Of a stretch of 9,924 bases of DNA, positions 1-6,950 are shown piece after piece. The translations under genes were made by a program, and so were the position numbers. Under the pieces are notes generated by a model. It ran no database searches and was not told where the DNA came from. It saw only the letters and a list, made by a program, of their open reading frames with translations. The stretch is from an uncultured Muribaculaceae bacterium (lineage in GTDB: Bacteria > Bacteroidota > Bacteroidia > Bacteroidales > Muribaculaceae). Each line of letters opens with the position of its first letter. Within the stretch, counting starts at the first letter, position 1. Location: NCBI GenBank assembly GCA_947644475.1, contig CANRZQ010000086.1, positions 1 through 9,924 of the forward strand, read 5' to 3'.

Positions 1-1361
1 GGGGGGAGGAGTTTTGAGTCGGATTCGGCCTCGGCGTTCTCGGTTTCGTTGGTTGTGCCTGATTTTTTGTTGTAAAGCACGCGCCATCCGGGGTCGGTTA
101 TTACTTTTCCGGTTGCCTTGAACTCGGTGTCGTCGACTTTGGCGAGCACGGTTGTCTGCTCGAATATGCAGTCGGGATAAAAGGCGGCGATGAATCTCAG
201 TGCAATCAGGTGGTATAACTTTCGTTCATCGCCGACAAGCATGTCGGGCAATTGGCCGGTAGGTATTATTGCGTGGTGGTCGGTTACTTTCGAGTTGTCG
301 AACACTTTTTTGCTTTTCGGCAGTTTCGATAGGGCGAGCACGGGTGCGGTCTGGGGTGCATACGGGGTCATCCGGCGCAAAATGTCGGGCACTTTTGTGT
401 ATATGTCGTCGGTGAGGTATGTGGTGTCTACGCGGGGGTAGGTTGTCACTTTTTTCTCATATAGCGACTGTATCAGCCTGAGTGTCTCATCGGCGCTCCA
501 TCCCCATTTCTTGTTGCATTCGACCTGTAACGACGTGAGGTCGAAAAGCCGTGGAGGGGCCTCTCGTCCTTTTTTCTTGTTTACGTCGGTAACGGTGAGC
601 GGAAGCGGAGCCAGCCGCTCTATTTCTGCAACGCAGGCTTCTTCGGTCTTGAAGCGGTCGCCGGTGGAGATAAAGGTCACGTCGCGGTAGACGGTGCGCA
701 ATTCCCATGAGTCCTCCGGCTTGAAGTTGGCGATTTCGAAATGACGCTGCACAATCAGGGCAAGAGTGGGGGTTTGGACTCGTCCGATGGAAAGCACTTT
801 TCCCGGGCCTGAGTATTTGATGGTGAACAGGCGCGTGGCATTCATGCCCAGGAGCCAGTCGCCGATGGCGCGTGAAAGCCCGGCGAGGTAGAGGTTGTCG
901 AAATCGGCCTGTGGTTTCAGTTCGGAAAAGCCTTTTCGTATCGACTCGTCTGTCAGAGATGATATCCACAGCCGACGCACGGGGCATTTTATGCCGGCTT
1001 TTTGCATCACCCATCGCTGTATGAGTTCGCCTTCCTGGCCGGCATCGCCGCAGTTTATCACCTCTGTGGCTTCTCCAATCAGGGTCTCGATGACGCGGAA
1101 CTGGCGTTCGATGCCTTTGTCGTCGATGAGTTTTATCCCGAATTTTGGCGGAATCATCGGCAGCGAGCCGAGCGACCACCGTTTCCACATCTCGGTGTAG
1201 TCCTGCGGCTCTTTGAGGCAGCACAGATGGCCGTATGTCCATGTAACTTTGTAAGGGCAGTCGGAGGAGCCCTCATAGAATCCCTCGCGGCGTACGTTGG
1301 CCCCGAGGATTGATGCTATGTCTTTCGCCACTGACGGCTTTTCGGTTATGCAGAGAATCAA
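1..1361 (-). CDS. topB: DNA topoisomerase III (type IA), 3' end outside window
   Basis: Type IA topoisomerase that cuts and rejoins one DNA strand through a tyrosine link, relaxing and decatenating DNA. The 453 visible codons begin MILCITEKPSVAKDIA, the family's TOPRIM start with the catalytic Glu (residue 7). The second TOPRIM motif reads CGDAGQEGELI (residues 104-114). SIGRVQTPTLALIVQR (191-206) is the conserved core segment. TTYPRVDTTYL (306-316) carries the predicted active-site Tyr308, and TDHHAIIPTG (360-369) is also typical. The C-terminal part is missing. There is no ATG: upstream in frame lies a TGA inside the inverted repeat, and the only standard start before the conserved N-terminus is TTG at 1359-1361, which gives an N-terminus of expected length. 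It lies 90 nt after mazG, so it could be read through from that operon or have its own promoter. The identity is firm; the start is likely. Confidence 0.93.
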   Translation of the reverse strand, partial: MILCITEKPSVAKDIASILGANVRREGFYEGSSDCPYKVTWTYGHLCCLKEPQDYTEMWKRWSLGSLPMIPPKFGIKLIDDKGIERQFRVIETLIGEATEVINCGDAGQEGELIQRWVMQKAGIKCPVRRLWISSLTDESIRKGFSELKPQADFDNLYLAGLSRAIGDWLLGMNATRLFTIKYSGPGKVLSIGRVQTPTLALIVQRHFEIANFKPEDSWELRTVYRDVTFISTGDRFKTEEACVAEIERLAPLPLTVTDVNKKKGREAPPRLFDLTSLQVECNKKWGWSADETLRLIQSLYEKKVTTYPRVDTTYLTDDIYTKVPDILRRMTPYAPQTAPVLALSKLPKSKKVFDNSKVTDHHAIIPTGQLPDMLVGDERKLYHLIALRFIAAFYPDCIFEQTTVLAKVDDTEFKATGKVITDPGWRVLYNKKSGTTNETENAEAESDSKLLP

Positions 1362-1385
1362 TTTGCGTGATGCTTGATTGTTTTT

Positions 1386-1440
1386 AATGCAAATTCAATC
1401 GATTGGCCCGGCGTGTCCGTGCCAATCGATTGAAAGCATT
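1386..1440. repeat. Nested inverted repeat between mazG and topB
   Basis: Two perfect 14-base arms, 1394-1407 and 1421-1434, are reverse complements. Each contains the self-complementary decamer CAATCGATTG (1396-1405 and 1423-1432), with centres 27 bp apart. Inside the arms, 1409-1411 can pair with 1417-1419 across one mismatch, leaving a 5-base loop (1412-1416). Outside, 1386-1390 (aatgc) pairs with 1436-1440 (gcatt) past a 3/1 asymmetric bulge. The result is a stem of about 22 pairs, ending 24 nt before the topB TTG. No clear U-tract follows on the minus strand, so a standard intrinsic terminator is not well supported. A paired operator or an RNA hairpin controlling mazG 3' ends or topB expression is possible. 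The structure is seen directly; the role is unknown. Confidence 0.85.
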
Positions 1441-1451
1441 TGATGATATTC

Positions 1452-2249
1452 TTATTTTTGCAATTTTGCCTGTTGCCACAGGGCTTCCATTTCGTCGAGG
1501 GTGAGTTCTCCGATTTTACGGCCTTGGGCTGCTGCCTGGCTCTCGATAAAGTTGAACCGGGAGATGAACTTGCGGTTTGTGCGTTCGAGGGCATTTTCGG
1601 GATTCACCTTGTAGAGGCGCGCTGCATTTATTACGGCGAAAAGCAAATCGCCGAATTCCTCTTCGAGGGCATCGCGGTTGCCCGATGCAATCTCGGCGCC
1701 GACTTCTGCCGTCTCTTCCGCAACCTTCGCCCATACATCCTCGGGCTTTTCCCAGTCGAAGCCGGCGTTGGCAGCCTTTTCCTGGATGCGGAAAGCCTTG
1801 ACCAATGCGGGAAGCGCCGACGGCACTCCTGCGAGCACGGTGCGGTTGCCGCCTTTCTCGCGGAGTTTTATCTGCTCCCAGTTCTGCTCCACATCGTGGG
1901 CGTCGTTCACCTTCACGTCTCCAAAGATGTGCGGGTGGCGGAATATTAGTTTTTCATTCAGGCGGTCGGCTACGTCGGCTATGTCGAATTGCTCTTTTTC
2001 CGAACCGATTTTCGCATAGAAAAGCACATGTAGCAGCACGTCGCCGAGTTCCTTGCATATGTTGGCGTCATCGTTGTCGATAAGAGCCTGGGCCAGTTCG
2101 TATGTCTCCTCGATGGTGTTGGGGCGCAGCGACTCGTTGGTCTGCTTGGCATCCCACGGGCACTTCACGCGCAAGATGTCGAGCGTGTCGATGACGCGGC
2201 CAAGTGCTTCTATCTTTTCTTCACGGGTGTGATTCTTGTACATGCTCAT
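1452..2249 (-). CDS. mazG: MazG nucleoside triphosphate pyrophosphohydrolase
   Basis: All-alpha NTP pyrophosphatase that hydrolyses (d)NTPs to NMP and pyrophosphate, thought to clean damaged nucleotides from the cytosolic pool. The 265 residues carry two tandem MazG domains, as in the E. coli-type enzyme, and the length is normal. The first domain has CPWDAKQT (30-37), the metal-binding EETYE (47-51) with ELGD (67-70), and RHPHIFGD (104-111). The second has EETAE (178-182) and EEFGD (197-201). Both E-x-x-E/E-x-x-D metal-binding sets appear intact. The ATG at 2247-2249 overlaps the dsbD stop (ATGA), so translation is probably coupled to dsbD; a second in-frame ATG two codons in (2241-2243) could also serve. 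No metabolic link to DsbD is obvious. Confidence 0.96.
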   Translation of the reverse strand: MSMYKNHTREEKIEALGRVIDTLDILRVKCPWDAKQTNESLRPNTIEETYELAQALIDNDDANICKELGDVLLHVLFYAKIGSEKEQFDIADVADRLNEKLIFRHPHIFGDVKVNDAHDVEQNWEQIKLREKGGNRTVLAGVPSALPALVKAFRIQEKAANAGFDWEKPEDVWAKVAEETAEVGAEIASGNRDALEEEFGDLLFAVINAARLYKVNPENALERTNRKFISRFNFIESQAAAQGRKIGELTLDEMEALWQQAKLQK

Positions 2250-4231
2250 TTTTTATACTCTTTTTTTCCGTCATCGAGCCATTTTACAAATGCGGCCACG
2301 TTCTCGTCGTAGTCGCGCGGCGCGGCCAGCGGCTTGCCGTCGTTGTCGAGAAGCATGTAATATGGCTGTTGGTTTATGCCAAACTTGTGGCGCTGGAGAT
2401 AACTCCATTTGTCGCCGACGGTGCGTATTTCCGTGGTTTTGCCATATTCGTCTACCTTGTATGGCGATGCAAGCGCGGTCTTGTCGTCGACATGGAGTTT
2501 GATTACGATATAATCATTGTCGAGAATCGAACGTACGTCGGGGGTGTCGAATACGGCCATTTCCATCTTGCGGCAGTTGACACAGCCGTAGCCGGTGAAA
2601 TCGAGCATTACGGGCTTGCCGTGCTCGCGGGCATATGCCATGCCCTTGTCGTAGTCGTCGAACTCCTGATGTACGCCTCCGTAAAGGTTGAAGTCCTGAG
2701 TGGTGAGCGGAGGTGCAAATGCCGATATGGCTTTGAGGGGCGCGCCCCAGAGGCCGGGGAGCAGGTATACGGCAAATGACAGGGAGGCCACGCCGAGGAA
2801 CAGGCCGCTCACCGAAGTATGGTCTTTCTTGTCGTCGTGGGCAAACCGCAGTTTGCCGAGCAGATACATTCCCAGAAGGATGAACAGCACAATCCATATT
2901 GCCACAAACACCTCGCGGTCCAATATGCGCCATCCATAAGCAAGATCGGCCACAGAGAGGAATTTCAGGGATAGTATAAGTTCGATGAAGCCGAGAACTA
3001 CTTTCACAGAGTTAAGCCATCCTCCCGACTTTGGCATCGCTTGCAGGAATGACGGGAATATTGCGAAAAGCGCGAAAGGCAGGGCGAGGCCGAGGGCAAA
3101 ACCGCCCATGCCCACCGCCGGGCCTAAGATTGCGCCCTGAGACGCTGCTTCTACAAGGAGTGTGCCTATGATTGGGCCGGTGCAAGAGAACGACACCAAT
3201 ACAAGTGTGAACGCCATAAAGAATATGCTTACCAGGCCCGATGTGGTCTCGGCCTTGTTGTCCATGGCGTTGGCCCATCGGGAAGGCAGTTTTATCTCAA
3301 ATGCCCCGAAGAACGACACGGCAAACACAACAAGAAGCAGGAAGAAGATAATGTTAAACACTGCAGAAGTGGCAATCTCGTTGAGTTTGCTCGCTCCGAA
3401 GCACAGTGTTATGCCGATGCCGAGGATAAGGAAAATCACCACGATGCTCAGCCCGTATATTATCGCGTTGGTGATTGCCTTCGACCGTTGCTTCGATGTT
3501 TTCAGGAAGAAACTTACGGTCATCGGTATCATCGGCCATACGCATGGAGTGAGCAGGGCGAGAAGTCCGCCTAAGAATCCTATGGCAAAAATCATCCACC
3601 ACGACGAATTGCCCGATGCCGACGCCGCGTTTTCGGTTATGCCGGACTCTACGGGCGCCCACCAGTCCGCTTCCTCGGCCGATGGCGCATGCACGGCGAT
3701 AGCGGCCGTCTCAGTCTTGTTTTCTTCGGCTTCCGGGGCTTTTTCCGAGGGTGTGCCTATTTGAAAACTGAAATTTTCTGTTGCCGGAGGGGTGCATGCT
3801 TTGGCAGAGCAGGCCATATATTCAATGGAACCCGACAGTTCGGTGCTGACGCCGGGAGAAGCAAGATGTATCTTTTGGGTGAAAGTGACCGGGTCGCCTT
3901 CCCACATCGGGAGTTCGAGCGACATTACGGGGTCGAGATGCGTCTCGGCCGGACGGGAGGCCACGACTTCGCCGACGAGCGTCACGCCATCGGCAGGCTG
4001 CACGGTGAAGCGTGTCGGATAGGTGGGCATATCTTTGATTTCAGGCATAGTGAGCCCGTAAATATGCCATCCCGGCTCAAACCGGGCAGTCCATGTAATG
4101 GCGCCGTCGCCCCGGCTGTCGACATCCACGGCTGAGGTCCATGTCACATTCGCTTTTGGCTGGGCCGCCATTGCGAGCGCGCCAAGCATCACGGCCAATA
4201 TAGCCGATAATATTCTGTGTGTCTGTTTCAT
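2246..4231 (-). CDS. dsbD: Thiol:disulfide interchange protein DsbD
   Basis: Inner-membrane reductase that carries electrons from cytoplasmic thioredoxin to periplasmic thiol proteins. In order, the 661 residues hold a signal peptide (about 1-22, ending AMA|AQ), an immunoglobulin-like alpha domain with a redox pair in CSAKACTPP (Cys141, Cys146), a low-complexity acidic linker (about 160-205), a membrane domain of about eight helices (about 212-497) with Cys230 in LTPCVWPMIP and Cys350 in SFSCTGPIIG, and a C-terminal thioredoxin-fold gamma domain with GYGCVNCRK (Cys550, Cys553). All three cysteine pairs needed for the relay are present. The start lies 6 nt after a stand-alone alpha-domain gene and the stop overlaps mazG by 4 nt, so this is an operon. 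In Bacteroidota such proteins supply reducing power for periplasmic thiols, possibly including cytochrome c maturation; the target here is unknown. Confidence 0.95.
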   Translation of the reverse strand: MKQTHRILSAILAVMLGALAMAAQPKANVTWTSAVDVDSRGDGAITWTARFEPGWHIYGLTMPEIKDMPTYPTRFTVQPADGVTLVGEVVASRPAETHLDPVMSLELPMWEGDPVTFTQKIHLASPGVSTELSGSIEYMACSAKACTPPATENFSFQIGTPSEKAPEAEENKTETAAIAVHAPSAEEADWWAPVESGITENAASASGNSSWWMIFAIGFLGGLLALLTPCVWPMIPMTVSFFLKTSKQRSKAITNAIIYGLSIVVIFLILGIGITLCFGASKLNEIATSAVFNIIFFLLLVVFAVSFFGAFEIKLPSRWANAMDNKAETTSGLVSIFFMAFTLVLVSFSCTGPIIGTLLVEAASQGAILGPAVGMGGFALGLALPFALFAIFPSFLQAMPKSGGWLNSVKVVLGFIELILSLKFLSVADLAYGWRILDREVFVAIWIVLFILLGMYLLGKLRFAHDDKKDHTSVSGLFLGVASLSFAVYLLPGLWGAPLKAISAFAPPLTTQDFNLYGGVHQEFDDYDKGMAYAREHGKPVMLDFTGYGCVNCRKMEMAVFDTPDVRSILDNDYIVIKLHVDDKTALASPYKVDEYGKTTEIRTVGDKWSYLQRHKFGINQQPYYMLLDNDGKPLAAPRDYDENVAAFVKWLDDGKKEYKK

Positions 4232-4237
4232 AATGGC

Positions 4238-4690
4238 TTACTGTATCTTTACGTTTATGCGTTTTGTCTTTGGAGGCATGCAGTTCATGTTGTCGCACGA
4301 CATGTATGTGGCCTTTACGACTATTCGGGCCTGCTCCGGGTCGGTCACCTTGAATTTCTGACGGAAGGTGACAGTTTTTTCCCATGTTGTAAGTTCCATC
4401 ATAAACATCTGGTCTTTTTCCTTTGCGGGAGCCGGCGAGGCCGATGTCTTTCCCTCGAACTCAACCCCTTTCGAGCCGGAGTAAGAAATTGCAGTGGGCT
4501 TGGGGCCTCCTTCGGGCAGTTGCGTGCCGTAGATATGCCAACCCTCCGCTATCGTGGCCTTTACGATTAGTGTGCCTTCTGTGGGCGAACTCATCTCGGC
4601 CTTGGCCGACCATGACACTGGCTCGGCTTCCTGTGCGTTGGCTGCAAATCCAATGCACAGCATTATTATTGTTATTATACGGTATATCAT
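4238..4690 (-). CDS. Stand-alone DsbD N-terminal (alpha) domain protein, periplasmic
   Basis: A 150-residue exported protein made of a signal peptide (1-19, ending ANA before Gln20) and one DsbD-alpha-like domain. It shares the landmarks of the DsbD alpha domain downstream: EGWHIYGTQLPE (49-60) matches GWHIYGLTMPE in DsbD, and the C-terminal redox pair in SCDNMNCMPP (Cys132, Cys137) has the same five-residue spacing. It has no membrane or thioredoxin domain, so it cannot take electrons from the cytoplasm alone; it probably exchanges them with DsbD or acts as a soluble carrier to a specific target (inference). It is the first gene after a clear promoter, and its stop lies 6 nt before dsbD. An old tandem duplication of the alpha domain, since diverged, fits best. 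Confidence 0.88.
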   Translation of the reverse strand: MIYRIITIIMLCIGFAANAQEAEPVSWSAKAEMSSPTEGTLIVKATIAEGWHIYGTQLPEGGPKPTAISYSGSKGVEFEGKTSASPAPAKEKDQMFMMELTTWEKTVTFRQKFKVTDPEQARIVVKATYMSCDNMNCMPPKTKRINVKIQ

Positions 4691-4716
4691 AACTTGTGTT
4701 TTGAAAGTTTATTTCG

Positions 4717-4748
4717 CAAAATTACAAAATAATCGTAAAAATAGCAAG
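4717..4748 (-). promoter_or_regulatory. Bacteroidota-type promoter for the dsbD operon
   Basis: On the minus strand, TAATTTTG (4717-4724) fits the Bacteroidota -7 box TAnnTTTG exactly. CTTG (4745-4748) lies 20 nt upstream and fits the -33 TTG-type element. Transcription would start near 4709-4712, giving an AT-rich leader of about 20 nt with no Shine-Dalgarno sequence before the ATG at 4688-4690. It sits in the 70-nt gap after the flippase stop, the only place in the window where such a match meets a gene start. Confidence 0.7.
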
Positions 4749-4760
4749 ACGCAAATTAAT

Positions 4761-6164
4761 TTACGCGCGTCGGCGAAAAAGATACGCCATCGCATCGGCC
4801 TGAATACGGGAGCCGGCCATCCTGTTGGCAAGCAGATAGGCCGTAAGGGCCGTCAGGCTCATTGCGGCGAGCAGTGCGCAAGGATGCCAGTCGAGCAGAA
4901 GCATTGGTGAGATTGCCGCGGCAATAAGCGATGAAAGTATGAAATAAGGCATTCCGGCTCCAAACAGCTGAGCTGTAGATATGGATGCAGCCCGTGCTGC
5001 GGCCGCAAGGGTTATGGCATACGCAGCGACACCTGCCGCTATCTGGCCGTAAAGCAGAATCTCTACGCCGAGCAGGGGATGTGACGCCGTCTCTCGGGCC
5101 ATGAACGGCAGCGTTGCCGCCAAGGCGATAAGGGCCGATGCGTCACGCACTATCTCCATCTTCACGATAAGGCGCGACTTGCCCAGGGCAAGTATGAAAT
5201 TGTTGTAGAGGTCGGTCATCACGGTGAACATTCCCCGTATAAGCAATAACTGGAAAAGGATTATCGAAGCATCCCATTTGTCGCCGAACAAAAGATGAAA
5301 AATGGGCGTGGCCATGACAATAAGGCCGATAAGCACGGGAGCCGTGATGTAGGCGGTAAGCCGGGCCATGCGCAGAGACAGCCGTCGGTAACGCTCATTG
5401 TCGTCCTGTACCTGCGACAGCGGCGGCAACAGCGATGACGTAAGTGTCATGGAAATCGACACCACTGCCATCTTGCTCCACTTGTTGGCCTGGGTGAAAT
5501 AGCCAAGCGGAGCGAGGCCTATCCGGTTGCCGATTACGAAGGAATATATGTTCTGGAAAAGGGTGTTCAAGAATGCCGTGAGCATCATCGAGCCGCCCAC
5601 AGAGAAAAAACTGCGGAGCGCGCTCCATGAAAAACGCATCAGTGGAAGCCAGCCTCCTGTCGCCCATAATATTGCCGATTTTACAGCAGAAATCACTATC
5701 GACTGCCATACTATGGCCCAAGGGCCGTAGCCGGCAAACGCCAGCCATATTCCTGCCACGGCTCCTGCCACGAGGGCCGCTAAATTAGCCATGGCCAGAG
5801 GCCGCGGGTTCATTTGTTTTATCAAGCGGTTGGACTGCACTATTGCCGACGCGTTTGTCACGATAGTGATGAACATGACCCTCGATAGAGGCACAAGCCT
5901 GCGGTCGCCGTCGAAGCAGTCGGCTATGAGCGGGGCGCATATATATAATATAAGGTAAAGCGCCACGGCAACAGCAATGTTGAACCACAGCACCGAACTG
6001 TAATCAAGCCTCGATGGACTTTTCCTTTGTATCAAGGCGAACGAGAATCCGCTGTCAATCAACAGCCAGGCAAAAGCCTGAAATATGAGCACAGCCCCGA
6101 CTAGGCCGAAATCGGTGGGGCTGAGCAGCCATGCAAGCACCAGGCCCGTAAGGGCGTAAAGCAC
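4761..6164 (-). CDS. Polysaccharide flippase of the Wzx/TuaB (MOP, COG2244) type
   Basis: Integral membrane protein, probably flipping lipid-linked sugar units across the inner membrane for surface polysaccharide assembly. From the GTG at 6162-6164 it has 467 residues and roughly a dozen hydrophobic helices. LLSPTDFGLVG near the N-terminus and the following LIDSGFSFALIQR and DYSSVLWFN segments are typical of the TuaB/WzxC-like branch; substrate cannot be told. The GTG start is doubtful: the same frame stays open back to the TAG of the preceding gene (6240-6242), and those 25 codons include TQTARSIKWNAIDRIGSQ, the usual cytosolic N-terminus of this family. They contain no ATG, GTG or TTG, so the true protein may begin near 6239 at an unusual codon or have lost its start. 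No other polysaccharide gene is nearby. It ends 70 nt before the dsbD-operon start. Confidence 0.85.
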   Translation of the reverse strand: MLYALTGLVLAWLLSPTDFGLVGAVLIFQAFAWLLIDSGFSFALIQRKSPSRLDYSSVLWFNIAVAVALYLILYICAPLIADCFDGDRRLVPLSRVMFITIVTNASAIVQSNRLIKQMNPRPLAMANLAALVAGAVAGIWLAFAGYGPWAIVWQSIVISAVKSAILWATGGWLPLMRFSWSALRSFFSVGGSMMLTAFLNTLFQNIYSFVIGNRIGLAPLGYFTQANKWSKMAVVSISMTLTSSLLPPLSQVQDDNERYRRLSLRMARLTAYITAPVLIGLIVMATPIFHLLFGDKWDASIILFQLLLIRGMFTVMTDLYNNFILALGKSRLIVKMEIVRDASALIALAATLPFMARETASHPLLGVEILLYGQIAAGVAAYAITLAAAARAASISTAQLFGAGMPYFILSSLIAAAISPMLLLDWHPCALLAAMSLTALTAYLLANRMAGSRIQADAMAYLFRRRA

Positions 6165-6239
6165 CTGCGAGCCAATGCGGTCGATGGCGTTCCATTTTAT
6201 CGACCGCGCTGTTTGGGTTTTTAGCGATGTTTCGATGGA

Positions 6240-6950
6240 CTATTCGGGATTATCAACGCTGATGAGTTTGATGCCTACTGTGCGGTTCTTAATCTTTGGA
6301 GTGCCGCGATAATAGACTTTGCCCGAGCCGGCTCCAAAAGCCGAGAGGTCTTCTGAGACATTGCAGTCGATGGCGCCGGAGCCAAATACCCGGCATGTTG
6401 CCTTCACCGTTTCAAGGTCTCCGGCCTCTACTGCGCCGGCGCTCATGATGTTGAATTTGCCATTGCGGGCCTTGCCTTGGAGGTAGACATGTCCGTTGCC
6501 GGCTTCAACCGAGCCTTCCACCCGGGTCGCGTGTATATTCCGGGCCACAAGCCGTCCGTTGCCTATTACCTTAGCCTTGAATACCTGTGCCGGCTGGTTG
6601 TTCTCGATTGTGAGGGTAGAGTCGGCCCAGTTCTGCGCTTTTTCCAGCGAGGATGAATACACCTTGACGCAGGGAAGGCCGGTGGCGGGCGGAGTGTTCT
6701 CGGGGGTTATCACTTCAATTTTCAGCCGGTCCTTGTCGTTGCTGAATGTGATGTACGACGCAATATCGGGCGAGCATGTGTACACGGCCGTGCCCGCTTT
6801 GTCCTGATCCATGCAGTAGATTACGTCAATGCTGTTCACCACGGTCAGTTCGTCGAAGTCGCCTATATTCAATGTGTAGGTCTTGTTTTGTCCCCAGGAG
6901 GCGGCTGCTGTGGCCGCGGCGAGGACAAGTATGGTAAATAAGCGTTTCAT
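6240..6950 (-). CDS. DUF2807 (head GIN domain) exported protein
   Basis: A 236-residue exported protein with a signal peptide (about 1-20, positively charged MKR start, ending ASWG|Q). The rest matches the DUF2807 'putative auto-transporter adhesin, head GIN' family, common in Bacteroidota: an N-terminal FDELTVVNSIDVIY segment (32-45), then short beta strands broken by Gly-rich turns (GNG 130-132, GNG 151-153, AGA 171-173, GSG 190-192, AGSG 207-210), as expected for a beta-helix-like fold, ending GKVYYRGTPKI (210-220). The function is unproven; the 'adhesin' name is a database label. Its ATG overlaps the dus stop (ATGA), implying translational coupling. Its TAG stop is directly followed, in the same frame, by the conserved N-terminus of the flippase. 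Confidence 0.88.
   Translation of the reverse strand: MKRLFTILVLAAATAAASWGQNKTYTLNIGDFDELTVVNSIDVIYCMDQDKAGTAVYTCSPDIASYITFSNDKDRLKIEVITPENTPPATGLPCVKVYSSSLEKAQNWADSTLTIENNQPAQVFKAKVIGNGRLVARNIHATRVEGSVEAGNGHVYLQGKARNGKFNIMSAGAVEAGDLETVKATCRVFGSGAIDCNVSEDLSAFGAGSGKVYYRGTPKIKNRTVGIKLISVDNPE

Noticed and set aside
487..1242. 251-residue open frame on the minus strand
   Set aside because: It is a shifted frame of topB; the topB frame carries all family motifs, and this one is Arg/His-rich with no recognisable domain.
1390..1421. Possible topB promoter with TGAATTTG (minus strand, 1390-1397) as -7 box
   Set aside because: The second base departs from TAnnTTTG and no TTG-type element lies about 20 nt upstream; the nearest TTGG is 24 nt away inside the palindrome.
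1386..1440. Intrinsic terminator for mazG
   Set aside because: The stem is strong, but the downstream minus-strand bases are AATTTGCATTAAAAAC with no run of U; termination cannot be excluded but is not shown.
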